Counted from the first letter of the stretch, positions 30,838-42,004 are shown. The stretch is DNA of 64,000 nucleotides from Trichomonas vaginalis G3 (GCF_026262505.1 NC_067208.1:13401962-13465961), one strand, 5' to 3'. Program-made: numbers and translations. The notes: a model not told the origin generated them from the sequence alone.

Positions 30838-33800
30838 ATGTCTCTTACTGGAACAGATGGATTCATATTTAGACCGACATTTGACGGAACAGTAAACCAT
30901 TTCGATTTTAATGCATTACTCACAATTGGTTCAAGTTCATACAGTTCATTAAATGAAAGTTTGGAATATGATAACATTAGTATAAGATTCGAGCGTAAAC
31001 CACAACAAGGCGTGTACACATTGCGCAATAATGGCATATTAACACGTCTGATAAGCTTATCCGTTCATGGAGATATTCACTGGAATAACGATAGAGCGCC
31101 CGTTTGGAATACTTCTACAGGATTTTCTTTTACAGATGGTAGAACAGATTTTAATTTTCATATTTGGAATTACAATTGCCCTCCAGTTGATACGATGTGG
31201 TATGGATTTTATAATTATAGATTAAGTCATAAATTTGACTCTGGCACTGAATATTCAAAGACTTATTATCCTTTATACGATATAGATTCAGGCGTTATTT
31301 TTACTTGGTTCAATCGCACAATCAATCCTGGTCAAGAGTTGGTATTATGGTTTGGGTATTCTGCAACATACAGACCAAATCTATATCCTCCAGACTTGGT
31401 TATAACAACGCCTCCAAAATCAAATTATACTGTAAATGTTTATCCGACAATAAGTATTTCTGGTACAGTATTCGATCGAGATCTTTATACAGATGATACA
31501 GTTTACTATAGTTTTAATAGCGGAAGTCAGGTTTCACTTGGAACCATTTATTCAAACACAAGTCCAACACCATTTTCATACTCAATAAGTACATCAAGTC
31601 TTTCCCCTGGAAATCATGTTATCTATATTTGGGCTAATGATAGACTTCATAATTCAACCGTATATAGTTACAATTTCTTATTACTCCCTAATCCGATGAA
31701 TATTCTTGTAACAAAAGAACCACCTTATTCTGTTTATCATAATTTAAACAAAACATTACCAATCAAATTAGAAGCTTGGGACACTGATCAAACTACTGAA
31801 TTACAAATTTTATACAAGCTAGATTCAACAAGTTATGTTAATATTAGAAACATTACTTGCAGTGTTTTATCCAAACATTATTCCACAAGCTTTGATTTAT
31901 TTGTAAATAACTTAACAACTGGTTCACACACATTATACATTTATGCAACAAATGGCTCAGTAAGTTCAGCAACTTATTCAAAAACATTTTATTTCTATTA
32001 CAACAGTCCAGAAATTCAATTGACAAGAGAACCACTCACAGAATATTATTATCAAACAGACCATACAATCGAAGTAACAATGTCAATTAAAGATGTTGAT
32101 GGTGATGAAAATCTCACAATATATTACTATTTTGATTCATCATCTTCTTATCCTGTCAAATTGGAGAATGTTACTATTGAAAATGAAAACTCCGTTGTAA
32201 CAAGACCATATTCAATTTCTATTGATTCTTTATCTGTATCTTCACATTCTATTACATTCTTCGCAAAAGATCCCAGAAACCTTAAATCAAATTCCATAAC
32301 TTGCAGTTTCCGAATCAGATATTATGATCCAGTCCTAGTAATTGTAACTCCACCAGCATCAATATACTATAGAAAAGACTTTCCATCATTAACAATCACT
32401 GGAAGAGTATCTGATGGAGATGGAAGTGCAACTATTACAGGAAAATACAGATTTGATTCATTAAGCACCTATTCAACCAGTTCGATATCAGTTCCATCTA
32501 AAACAGATCCAGTAACAAATACATTTAGCATATCTTTCCCTTATTTAAATAATGGAACACATCAAATAACATTTTGGGTGACTGATCAATACAATCTCGT
32601 TTCACAAACCTTCACATATACTTTCACATATGTATTAGCTGATCCAACTTTTGTAATAACAACTGCTCCACGATCAACATACAAGAACGCACAAGATACA
32701 TCAATTTCAATTACATACAACGTTGGACATCCAGATCCGTCTAAAACAGTCTACATCAAATTTAAATTCGACTCAAATTCATATTCAAGTATGAATTCTT
32801 ATTATTTCTCAACAACAACAGTAAGTACATATACTTATTCAGTTTCAATTCCTTCTCTTTCATATGGAAACCATAAGATTTATTTCTATGCATTAGATAA
32901 CGAAGGAATGTTTTCACAAACATATGAATATCAGTTCTTCTTCGATTATAACGCCCCAGTTTTAGAAATCACAACAGCACCACTTTCAACATACAGGAAA
33001 GCAACATCATCTTCTATCTCGATCACCGCCAAGTTATCAGATCGCGATGGAAACTCAGTTCAGAAATTCAAATATCAGTTTGATTCACTCACTGCGACAC
33101 AACTCACAACAGTCAATGTTGCATCAGGAACAACACCTGTAACTCAAACATTTTCCATTCCATTCCCATACTTAAATAATGGAACACATACTATCTTAGT
33201 ATGGATTCAGGATCAATATAACATGGATTCAACACCTTTAACATATACTTTTTCTTATATTTTGATTGATCCAACATTCACAATATCGACAACACCTTTA
33301 TCAACATACAAGAATGTTCAAGATACATCGATATCAATCACATACAACGTTGGGCATGCTGATCCAACAAAGACTGTCTACATCAAATACAAATTTGACT
33401 CAAATGCATATGCAAATTTAAATACACATACAATCTCGTCGACAACAGTATCATCAATTACAGCTTCTGCTGCAATTCCAGCTTTATCATATGGAAATCA
33501 TAAGATTTATTTCTATGCATTGGATAATGAAGGAATGTTTTCACAAACATATGAATATCAATTCTTCTTCGATTATAACGCCCCAGTCTTAGAAATCACG
33601 ACAGCTCCACTTTCATCATACAGGAAAGCAGATTCTACATCAATATCTATCACAGCAAAACTCTCTGACCGTGATGGAAATTCAGTTCAGAAATTCAAAT
33701 ATCAGTTTGATTCACTCACTGTGACACAACTCACAACAGTTAACGTTGCATCAGGAACAACGCCAGTGACTCAAACTTTCTCTATTCCATTCCCTTACCT

Positions 33801-36800
33801 CAACAATGGAACACACACGATCAAAGTCTGGATTGAAGATCAATACAATTTTGAATCTTCTAAATTTACTTACACATTTGAATATGTTTTAATTACTCCA
33901 TCACTAACAATGATTACTACTCCTTTGTCTAAGTATAAGAATGTTCAAGACACATCAATTTCAATAACCTATGGTATAAGTCACTCAGATCCAACAAAGA
34001 CAGTATACATCAAATATAAATTTGATTCTAATGCATATGCAAACTTGAATACACACACAATATCATCAACTGCCCAATTAACTCAGTCTGCATCGATCAC
34101 AATTCCAGCTTTATCGTATGGAAACCACAAAATATATTTCTATGCATTAGATAACGAAGGAATGTTTTCACAAACATATGAATATCAGTTCTTCTTCGAT
34201 TATAACGCCCCAGTTTTAGAAATCACAACAGCACCACTTTCAACATACAGGAAAGCAACATCATCTTCTATCTCGATCACCGCCAAGTTATCAGATCGCG
34301 ATGGAAACTCAGTTCAGAAATTCAAATATCAGTTTGATTCACTCACTGCGACACAACTCACAACAGTCAATGTTGCATCAGGAACAACACCTGTAACTCA
34401 AACATTTTCCATTCCATTCCCATACTTAAATAATGGAACACATACTATCTTAGTATGGATTGAAGATCAATATGATTTTAAGTCCTCAATTTTTTCATAT
34501 ACTTTTGAATACGTTTTAATTGATCCAACATTCACAATAACAACTGCTCCACGAGCAACATATAAGAATGTTCAAGATACATCGATCTCGATCACATACA
34601 ACGTTGGGCATGCTGATCCAACAAAGACTGTCTACATCAAATACAAATTTGACTCAAATGCATATGCAAATTTGAATACACATACAATCTCGTCGACAAC
34701 AGTATCATCAATTACAGCTTCTGCTGCAATTCCAGCTTTATCATATGGAAATCATAAGATTTATTTCTATGCATTGGATAATGAAGGAATGTTTTCACAA
34801 ACATATGAATATCAATTCTTCTTCGATTATAACGCCCCAGTCTTAGAAATCACGACAGCTCCACTTTCATCATACAGGAAAGCAGATTCTACATCAATAT
34901 CTATCACAGCAAAACTCTCTGACCGTGATGGAAATTCAGTTCAGAAATTCAAATATCAGTTTGATTCACTCACTGTGACACAACTCACAACAGTTAACGT
35001 TGCATCAGGAACAACGCCAGTGACTCAAACTTTCTCTATTCCATTCCCTTACCTCAACAATGGAACACACACGATCAAAGTCTGGATTGAAGATCAATAC
35101 AATTTTGAATCTTCTAAATTTACTTACACATTTGAATATGTTTTAATTGATCCAACATTCACAATATCGACAACACCTTTATCAACATACAAGAATGTTC
35201 AAGATACATCGATATCAATCACATACAACGTTGGGCATGCTGATCCAACAAAGACAGTATACATCAAATACAAATTTGACTCAAATGCATATGCAAATCT
35301 GAATACACACACAATCTCGTCTACTTCTCAAATCACACAAACAATGTCAATAACGATGCCTTCATTAACATATGGAAACCACAAAATATATTTCTATGCA
35401 TTAGATAACGAAGGAATGTTTTCACAAACATATGAATATCAATTCTTCTTCGATTATAATAAGCCAGTAGTGACAGTAACGAAGCAGCCTGTCACAGTGT
35501 TCACAAGATTTGTTGATACACAGATCACTTTCACATGCTCTTTCACAGATAGGGATGGACCAGAAACACTCAAAGCGTTGTACAGATTCGATATCGACAC
35601 AGCGAACAAAACATATTCTAATGTCCAGATAACATCTTCGACAGCAGAAACATCTCTATCATTCACAATCAACTTCCCGACAAATTATGTCTCAGGAGAT
35701 CACACATTATCATTCTGGGCATCAGATGCTAACAACCTCATTTCGAACATCATCACGTTCGAATTCGAGATCAAGAGGATTGATCCAGTTCTTCAAGTCA
35801 CGAAAGAACCAAGTTCTCTTTTCAGGAATAATGTTAGCACTACATTCTCATTTGATGTTAAAGCATCGCATAAAGAAGGGCCAATCACAGATGTCCTCAA
35901 GTACAAGCTCGATAACAATCCAGAAATTGTTCTCGACAACATCTACATATCATCGATGACTGCGTTTGTCAGCAAATCATACAGCATCTCAGTTCACGGT
36001 CTCTCTAACGGAACACACTCTATTCAGTTCTGGACAGAGTACGAAGTCAACAAGTCTCAGATATTCACATATGAATTCGATTACGTATACAACGCTCCGA
36101 TCCTCGAGATCACACAGTCACCTGGTTCGAAGTACATCAAATACGTGAACAACACGATACCGATCTCATACAAAGTGACGGATATCGATGGTCCAGAAAC
36201 GAGTGTCCTTTTGTACAATTTCGACTCATTTCAAGAGATCAAAGCACTCGACTTCATCGTTGAGACTAAAACATCATCAACGACAGGCGATTACACTATC
36301 GTCCTTCCAGATCTCACAGTAGGAACTCACGTCATCCAAATCTGGGTGAAAGACAAAGTCGGATACATCTCTGAGATCAAGAGCTACACGATCGACTATC
36401 ACATCTCATTGCCAGTCTTGAATCTTGAAGGACTTCCTTACTTCATCAGCACATTCGGAAGGAACATGACAGTCAATGTTACATTATTCCATACATATGG
36501 ACCAGGCAACGTCAAGTTTGTCAGTTACCTCGACAACAGGAAGAACGAGACACTGAACTACACAGCAAACATCCCTTATGATGACGGAAGACTGATATCG
36601 ATAAGCAGTATCGTTTCAGTCCCAGTCCCAACAAAGACAGGAAGACACACACTTTACATGTATGTTATTGATGCAACCAACGAAGTGAGTAACATCATTT
36701 CTACAACATTCTTGTTCGAGAATGTCTTTGAATCACATCTCAAAGAGAATCATTTCAAACGGAACACACGTCAACTTCTTCTTTTCAGTCGAATAGTTGA

Positions 36801-36810
36801 CATTGAATAA
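30838..36810 (+). CDS. Giant Ig-like-module repeat protein, 1990 aa (surface/adhesin-type candidate)
   Basis: I do not recognise a named family. The first 190 residues are a Trp/Tyr-rich unique domain; then about 16 beta-rich modules of 95-105 residues follow, each opening with a strand like VLEITTAPLSTY(R/K)KA and containing a (I/V)SITxxxSDRDG-type turn, an FDS motif and a closing NGTHxIxxWxxDQYN strand, reminiscent of bacterial and protist Ig-like or cadherin-like modules. Many NxS/T sites fit an extracellular protein, yet there is no signal peptide at the first ATG (30838; the frame is closed by TAA at 30796-30798) and no membrane segment at the C-terminus. A missing upstream exon or frame is possible. 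Function is not assigned; adhesion is inference. Confidence 0.75.
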   Translation: MSLTGTDGFIFRPTFDGTVNHFDFNALLTIGSSSYSSLNESLEYDNISIRFERKPQQGVYTLRNNGILTRLISLSVHGDIHWNNDRAPVWNTSTGFSFTDGRTDFNFHIWNYNCPPVDTMWYGFYNYRLSHKFDSGTEYSKTYYPLYDIDSGVIFTWFNRTINPGQELVLWFGYSATYRPNLYPPDLVITTPPKSNYTVNVYPTISISGTVFDRDLYTDDTVYYSFNSGSQVSLGTIYSNTSPTPFSYSISTSSLSPGNHVIYIWANDRLHNSTVYSYNFLLLPNPMNILVTKEPPYSVYHNLNKTLPIKLEAWDTDQTTELQILYKLDSTSYVNIRNITCSVLSKHYSTSFDLFVNNLTTGSHTLYIYATNGSVSSATYSKTFYFYYNSPEIQLTREPLTEYYYQTDHTIEVTMSIKDVDGDENLTIYYYFDSSSSYPVKLENVTIENENSVVTRPYSISIDSLSVSSHSITFFAKDPRNLKSNSITCSFRIRYYDPVLVIVTPPASIYYRKDFPSLTITGRVSDGDGSATITGKYRFDSLSTYSTSSISVPSKTDPVTNTFSISFPYLNNGTHQITFWVTDQYNLVSQTFTYTFTYVLADPTFVITTAPRSTYKNAQDTSISITYNVGHPDPSKTVYIKFKFDSNSYSSMNSYYFSTTTVSTYTYSVSIPSLSYGNHKIYFYALDNEGMFSQTYEYQFFFDYNAPVLEITTAPLSTYRKATSSSISITAKLSDRDGNSVQKFKYQFDSLTATQLTTVNVASGTTPVTQTFSIPFPYLNNGTHTILVWIQDQYNMDSTPLTYTFSYILIDPTFTISTTPLSTYKNVQDTSISITYNVGHADPTKTVYIKYKFDSNAYANLNTHTISSTTVSSITASAAIPALSYGNHKIYFYALDNEGMFSQTYEYQFFFDYNAPVLEITTAPLSSYRKADSTSISITAKLSDRDGNSVQKFKYQFDSLTVTQLTTVNVASGTTPVTQTFSIPFPYLNNGTHTIKVWIEDQYNFESSKFTYTFEYVLITPSLTMITTPLSKYKNVQDTSISITYGISHSDPTKTVYIKYKFDSNAYANLNTHTISSTAQLTQSASITIPALSYGNHKIYFYALDNEGMFSQTYEYQFFFDYNAPVLEITTAPLSTYRKATSSSISITAKLSDRDGNSVQKFKYQFDSLTATQLTTVNVASGTTPVTQTFSIPFPYLNNGTHTILVWIEDQYDFKSSIFSYTFEYVLIDPTFTITTAPRATYKNVQDTSISITYNVGHADPTKTVYIKYKFDSNAYANLNTHTISSTTVSSITASAAIPALSYGNHKIYFYALDNEGMFSQTYEYQFFFDYNAPVLEITTAPLSSYRKADSTSISITAKLSDRDGNSVQKFKYQFDSLTVTQLTTVNVASGTTPVTQTFSIPFPYLNNGTHTIKVWIEDQYNFESSKFTYTFEYVLIDPTFTISTTPLSTYKNVQDTSISITYNVGHADPTKTVYIKYKFDSNAYANLNTHTISSTSQITQTMSITMPSLTYGNHKIYFYALDNEGMFSQTYEYQFFFDYNKPVVTVTKQPVTVFTRFVDTQITFTCSFTDRDGPETLKALYRFDIDTANKTYSNVQITSSTAETSLSFTINFPTNYVSGDHTLSFWASDANNLISNIITFEFEIKRIDPVLQVTKEPSSLFRNNVSTTFSFDVKASHKEGPITDVLKYKLDNNPEIVLDNIYISSMTAFVSKSYSISVHGLSNGTHSIQFWTEYEVNKSQIFTYEFDYVYNAPILEITQSPGSKYIKYVNNTIPISYKVTDIDGPETSVLLYNFDSFQEIKALDFIVETKTSSTTGDYTIVLPDLTVGTHVIQIWVKDKVGYISEIKSYTIDYHISLPVLNLEGLPYFISTFGRNMTVNVTLFHTYGPGNVKFVSYLDNRKNETLNYTANIPYDDGRLISISSIVSVPVPTKTGRHTLYMYVIDATNEVSNIISTTFLFENVFESHLKENHFKRNTRQLLLFSRIVDIE
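32944..35451 (+). repeat. Tandem repeat inside the giant gene: 627-bp unit, four copies, 1254-bp higher order
   Basis: The same sequence (GATTATAACGCCCCAG and following) occurs at 32944, 33571, 34198 and 34825, and a variant at 35452: an exact 627-bp period (209 codons, two Ig-like modules). Copies 1 and 3 are almost identical to each other, as are copies 2 and 4, showing a 1254-bp higher-order unit. Confidence 0.85.
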
Positions 36811-39800
36811 TATATATCATATATTGTGACCTTTAATAATGATTAGACTTTTAAGAGGCTATTCTTCTTTATCAAATTTCAAATGCTAGTACTTTTTTTT
36901 TATTTTTATTCTTTTTCATGAAAACTTTAATTAAAAATATTGTTTTTACTTTTGCTTTCGGAAATGTTCAATGTTTTTAACGTACAATAAATTCAATAAA
37001 TTGTATTTTGACTATATTTTATTGTCACTGATTAAATTAAAACAAGGCATCTACTGGTTCACACGAATACACTTTTTCCTCGAATTTTGCTGAAAATTTG
37101 AAATATGAAAATACAAAACTCAGTGTTATTCCATTAAAGCAAAAAATGGACAAAGTATTAAATTTTATTAGATAAAATTAGTCTCTAATTGATATTTAGA
37201 AGTTTATTGAAAGCAAAATATGGAATCTTGAATACTTCCGTAATTAACTAAAGATATCTTACACTATTACTTTACAATGAAAGTGAGCGTTTCATTTGTG
37301 AAAAATGAGTTTATTTTTGAAATCATGAATGATGCATTTAGATAAAATATTCTTAGTAAGTTAATTGTATTAATTTATATAAGTGCAGGTATTGTGGAAA
37401 AGAATATCTTGCAGTAAATGTGTTAACTTTCAAGTTTTAAAGACGTAAGATATGAAAACAGGTCTTATTGCTGAAAATATGCCATAATAATTCAAAACGA
37501 TGATATAAGGGTAGATAGTAAAATAGATTCAGTAGCTAACATGAAACAACCCTTACTCTGAATAATTTTATCTGATCAATAAGATATATGTCAAACTTCT
37601 CTGAATATTTTAATAACGATTATTATCTATGTACAATAAAGTGCTTAGGCTCGGAAAAAATCAGATAGAAAATGAAATTAATCATAAACAATTCGAGAAA
37701 TATAGAGGAGAAACATTAGTATCATATCTATTTTAGATTATTTGATCTGGAATCCATAACGAATCTTCCGTCGATCTTTCACAGATGCTCTGAAATATTT
37801 ATTCTTGTTTTATATATATATTTGATTAAGGAAATCAATTTGGAGCAAAATTATATTTAATATATTTACTTGGGATTACTCATGTATCTGAAAAATATGA
37901 CATAATTGAACTTTCAATTAAAATTCCTAATTATACGACCAATTATGTCTAATATTCAATTGGATGTAATACAAATGAACAAGAGTATCTCAATTATAAA
38001 TTATGAATATTGAATACTTTCAAATTTTGAAACCTTATATCGAAAACTCAAATATATAATAATATATAAAATTAATAATAACTTCATTGATAAATTTTAT
38101 TTTTCCGTTTGTAATCAGAATGAAGTTCAATTACTTCTTGTACAAGAATCGAGATTTTGATATAATATTATCAGTAAGGATGTCAATTTGGAAGAAAAGT
38201 GAGAAAATTCCTAAAATGCTAAAAATGAATTTTCCAAACGTATTTTTTTATCTCATTTTTTTGATTTTGAAAAAAATTTGGAGAGAAGAACTCTTCGTTT
38301 TTGAATTTTATCACGATGGTTTGAAAGTATATTAGACACATGTATTGGTATTACTATTTTTGTATATTTTGAGAGAAAATCCCTAAAAAGTGAGAAAATC
38401 TAAGACGGTTTGAGAAAATATATAAACTATTGAAAATTTGAATTATACTTCTAATTTGGAAAAAAGAAATTTGGAAAGAAGAAAATTCAAAAATCGAGAT
38501 TTAGACTCAGTATCAAATGGAGAACAAAATGTTTCTTCATATGAAGGAAAAATTTTTCTTGAGAAGAAATAGAGTTTTTAAAATTTTATTGTATGTAATG
38601 AAATAAACAAATATTAAAATTATTTTTTGATAACAAGAAAATTCCCAACAGAAAATATTTGAGACAAAGAAAAAAAGAAAATTGAAAAATATTACTCTCC
38701 TTTACATTTCATGAGATTTTCAATTTATTTTCATAAAATTGACAATTTTATACGTTTAGATGAAAATAATTGATTTTGCTTGAAATAAAAATTATTGTTT
38801 GTTTACAGCTATCAAATAGATTTTTGCTATTTTGATTAAAATTTGTTAATCAAATTAATAATTTTTTTTCTAAATATCTTAAATATCTGGATCACTCACT
38901 GATACGATGAATTAAACGATAAAAATAATACAAACTCAACTAAGTTTCCTGTCTTTCAACCAAAAAATATTATGCAATTTAAATTAAATTGTTTATTCAA
39001 AGATAAAACAAAGATAAAGTAATTATAATTATCATATACTTTATGAATAACTCTCTAATTGGATAAGATTTTCGTACAAATATTTTTATTAATATCGATA
39101 AGAATATGTTTACCTACTATCACCATATGTCGATAAACGAGAGTAGAGTGATTTTTATCATCGAAACTTTTTAAAAGCTGTAAGCAGGAAGTAATAATCT
39201 TGTTTTTTCTGAGTTAGTTGTAGAACTATTGATGCCCGAGTTATCATTGTGATGCAGAAGGATATCAATGTACTGACTGAAGGATATGAATTGAATTGAA
39301 TTTTATTGAATTTCAATTTGATCAAAATTTGTTGAAATGATATGAATGTGTCAACTTCTGTATCATTCTCCTTCACTCCTTCCTTATTCTTTCGAGAACG
39401 AAGCTAGCTCAGCTTTCGCTGAGCGAATTGACACTTTTCATGCCCTAAACGTACATACTCTCAAATTTATCGAAAAAATTAATACCGCCTAAACTAGTAT
39501 ATTCTTATTTTAAATATGATATTATCCTTATATTCCACACTAAAATTCATTTAAATCAACTTTTAAAAAAGTTCGAATCCTGCGCGTCTCACTTTTTAAA
39601 TTTTCCAAATGGAAAATTATATTCTCCTAAAGTGAAAACAATTTTCCAAATTGACTTTGTAATAAACAGAAATTCATCAAAAGTGACAGCTCTCAATTTT
39701 TTGACATTTGTAAATTCTAAATTGAATGAGAAAAATGAAATAATACTAAGCATAATACAATATTCTAGATTTAATTATAATTAGGAAAAAGTTAGTTTTG

Positions 39801-39819
39801 AGAGTACTTTTCATAGGCA
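36811..39819. other. Intergenic spacer (3 kb), no gene seen
   Basis: Very AT-rich. Frames such as 38087-38335 and 39158-39376 are Ile/Lys/Phe-rich and not protein-like. It holds a hairpin at 39409-39426 and a tRNA-3'-end-like 21-mer at 39571-39591. Confidence 0.45.
39409..39426. repeat. GC-rich hairpin, copy 2 of a dispersed hairpin
   Basis: GCTCAGC-TTTC-GCTGAGC, a perfect 7-bp stem followed by GAATTGA. Its reverse-oriented relative at 10978-10995 has CGG/CCG where this has CAG/CTG: both sides of the stem changed together. Confidence 0.5.
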
Positions 39820-40282
39820 TATAGAATGAAATCTTCTGAAAAATAATATCACATAAACTCATATTATTTTCTAATATATAACTATTTTATATAAAAATCA
39901 AATTCAATGATCTTAAAAGCGAAGGATAAACCTCAAAATTTACGAATATAATGAGTGGGAATATAATGCTTATCTATCATAAAACCATATGAAATATCAA
40001 TTTTTGCTTTACGCCTAATTTTTGACGACAATTAGCAAAAAATGTTAAATGTTAACACTCAGTCCATTTGAATATGAAAAATAAAATTGACTTTGATTAA
40101 ATGTTTTTATTTATCATGCAATTCTTCTTGCGACCAAAGATTTGAATAAAATTTCAAAAAATAAGATAGCTTAAAAAATAATATACGGTAGTGTTTACTA
40201 ATAGATGAATAGTATATAAATTCTATTAAAATGGATTTGATCCAAAAAAATATATAAAATTTGATCATAAATAAAATTGTTT
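39820..40282. repeat. Inverted arm of the split transposon, left
   Basis: 463 bp matching the reverse complement of 63538-64000 with only about three mismatches and no gaps. The match reaches the last base of the window, so the arm may be longer. Confidence 0.9.
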
Positions 40283-40305
40283 AGTAGTCATTTAAAATGA
40301 TGTAA

Positions 40306-40672
40306 TTATTCAAATTTTGCTAAGACCCATTCGTCTTTGATATATAACTCCCATTTTTGCATTTCTGGCTCGTACCCAAATTTTGAAACTTCGAATAATT
40401 CGTTAGGAGTGTAATTACTATTCGTTTTTGGATTAATATCGAGAGATAAATGTGGTGTATTGTTGTATTTTTCAATGAACTGCTGAACTGAGTCCTTGAT
40501 TTGTTGAATATCATCCAACTCGTCTGGCAAAAACTTTTCTAAGCTTGGCCACAGGCGCTCCACCTTGCCGTTCTGTCTTGGCATATACGGCAAGGTGTGC
40601 TTCCAAACTATTCCGTTTTCCTGCATAACCTGGCCGAATTCACCGCGGTTTTCACCGCCGTTATCGGTCGAG
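40306..40672 (-). pseudogene. Transposase, C-terminal part (rve/DDE core end)
   Basis: Read from the Maverick boundary (40672) the frame gives LSTDNGGENRGEFGQVM, the strand with the second catalytic Asp, then MPRQNGKVERLWPSLE with the catalytic Glu 35 positions later (D-35-E spacing of the rve/IS481/IS3 core), and YNNTPHLSLDINPKT, typical of the end of the integrase core. It ends at TTCGAATAA-side stop 40306. The first catalytic Asp is not in this part. This is a plain transposon gene cut by the Maverick. Confidence 0.8.
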
Positions 40673-40873
40673 AGTTAGTAAGACTAAGTTGCGTACTGTG
40701 GCACTGCGCGCCTCCGTACACCACTTAGCGGTTTTGACACTTTACGAAACCGGTAACGTATATTTTACAACACAACCATAACACCAACTTAACCTTAAAT
40801 ATTTACAAAACCATCTGACACATAAACGACTTCACTAACAAATTCCCTACCGTCCTCACTAAATAAAAATAAC
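40673..40873. repeat. Maverick terminal inverted repeat, left
   Basis: Matches the reverse complement of 62767-62951 with scattered differences and one ~10-bp gap. Shared blocks include TACTGTGGCACTGCG and AACGTATATTTTACAACACA. Confidence 0.85.
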
Positions 40874-40916
40874 CTTATTTTTATTTTTTTAAAATTTTTT
40901 ATTTCATTACAAAGAC

Positions 40917-41327
40917 ATGTCCGACTACATTTACTATGACTCTTTCCCAGAACGTTTCCGTGAACTATTCAAAACTCAAGTAAAACTGAGAAACATGCAT
41001 TTTAACAAAGACAGACCCATTGACGATGAAAGAAACCCTGAATATATTACAATCCCTTATGACGCAAAGTTCATTGCATACATTCCTTATGGTCGCAGAG
41101 GAACGAAAACTATTTCAACAAAGAACAAAAATTGCCTTATCTACATAAATGCATACTTAAATAAAGCTACATATTGTACAAAAGAAGGTTGGACTGGATT
41201 TGAGCTCTATATATACGACGACGATGGAAACAGACGTTGTGTATACCCATACGATAATATGTACCATTGTTTTCATCAAGCATTAAACGAATACATAGTC
41301 AGTAAGGGTCTCATTCCTGTTGAGTAG
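40917..41327 (+). CDS. Maverick small gene, 136 aa, unrecognised
   Basis: First gene inside the left terminal repeat. Start is ATG at 40917, preceded by TTTTTTATTT, the element's usual upstream motif. The protein is Tyr-rich (about 15 Tyr), charged and soluble, without signal or membrane segment. I do not recognise it. Its position mirrors the small Tyr-rich gene 62479-62763 at the other end of the element. Confidence 0.6.
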   Translation: MSDYIYYDSFPERFRELFKTQVKLRNMHFNKDRPIDDERNPEYITIPYDAKFIAYIPYGRRGTKTISTKNKNCLIYINAYLNKATYCTKEGWTGFELYIYDDDGNRRCVYPYDNMYHCFHQALNEYIVSKGLIPVE

Positions 41328-41358
41328 ATATGCTTTATTTTTGTTCTGTCATTTATAT

Positions 41359-41502
41359 AAAAATAAACTTAAAAATTAATGATATCACCACCCTCACACG
41401 TATGAAAACATAGCACAAAAATAAATTTAGGTGAAATCTCAACTCTTTTTTCACCCGGTTTTCTACCCTGTTGAATTCATTGCTTTATAACTCTCTTCCT
41501 TG
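41359..41502. repeat. Maverick subterminal inverted repeat, left copy
   Basis: About 144 bp closely matching the reverse complement of 62298-62448, with one internal length difference. Conserved blocks: TTAATGATATCACCACCCTC, GTATGAAAACATAGCAC and GTTGAATTCATTGCTTTATA. It includes the last codons of the 41477-42004 gene. Confidence 0.85.
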
Positions 41503-42004
41503 GTTTCTTTTTAGTTGCTTTCTTCACGTCTGTCTCCAACTTGACTGTCTTTCTTCTTCGTCCATAATGATACCAATTACTTCCACCAGTCAATGGGTCA
41601 AATGGTCGTTCATAAGGGTTTCCATACATTCCATAAGGTCCGTATGGATAAACCGCTGGTGGAGAAGAAACATTTTCTTTAGTTCCATCGACTCTATTTA
41701 AATGCATTGTTTCATCTTTCATCTGGTCATTAAAGTCTTTTGCGTGTTTTGCAAACTCATCGTCCTTTCCTAAAGCATTTTCTGACTCAGTCGCAACCAA
41801 ATTGGATGCTTTATTTATGAGCCCTATTTTATTTAATCTTAACTTCTTTGCAACCCAGCCTCCAATCTTTCCTTTATTTGCATCTAATGTCTTCGAAACC
41901 CTTCCTCCACTCATTTTATTTACTGCGTCATAAGCTCCAAGTGCTTTTGCTCCAAATGCTAATGCTTTTGTTCCCATTGCGCCTAAAGCTGCCCAAACTA
42001 CCAT
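41477..42004 (-). CDS. Maverick gene, 175 aa, Gly/Ala-rich N-terminus and basic tail
   Basis: Residues 1-25 are hydrophobic and Ala/Gly-rich (VVWAALGAMGTKALAFGAKALGAY), resembling an amphipathic or membrane-active segment. The middle is charged; a Pro/Tyr/Gly stretch (YPYGPYGMYGNPYERP) follows, then a Lys/Arg tail (RRRKTVKL, KKATKKKPRKR). This layout is compatible with a minor virion protein touching membrane and DNA, but that is inference. Last of three head-to-tail minus-strand genes (42901 to 41477) with no spacers. Confidence 0.55.
   Translation of the reverse strand: MVVWAALGAMGTKALAFGAKALGAYDAVNKMSGGRVSKTLDANKGKIGGWVAKKLRLNKIGLINKASNLVATESENALGKDDEFAKHAKDFNDQMKDETMHLNRVDGTKENVSSPPAVYPYGPYGMYGNPYERPFDPLTGGSNWYHYGRRRKTVKLETDVKKATKKKPRKRVIKQ

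Noticed and set aside
38087-38335. 82-codon frame in the 3 kb spacer
   Set aside because: Low-complexity Phe/Ile/Lys translation of AT-rich DNA, no homology seen.
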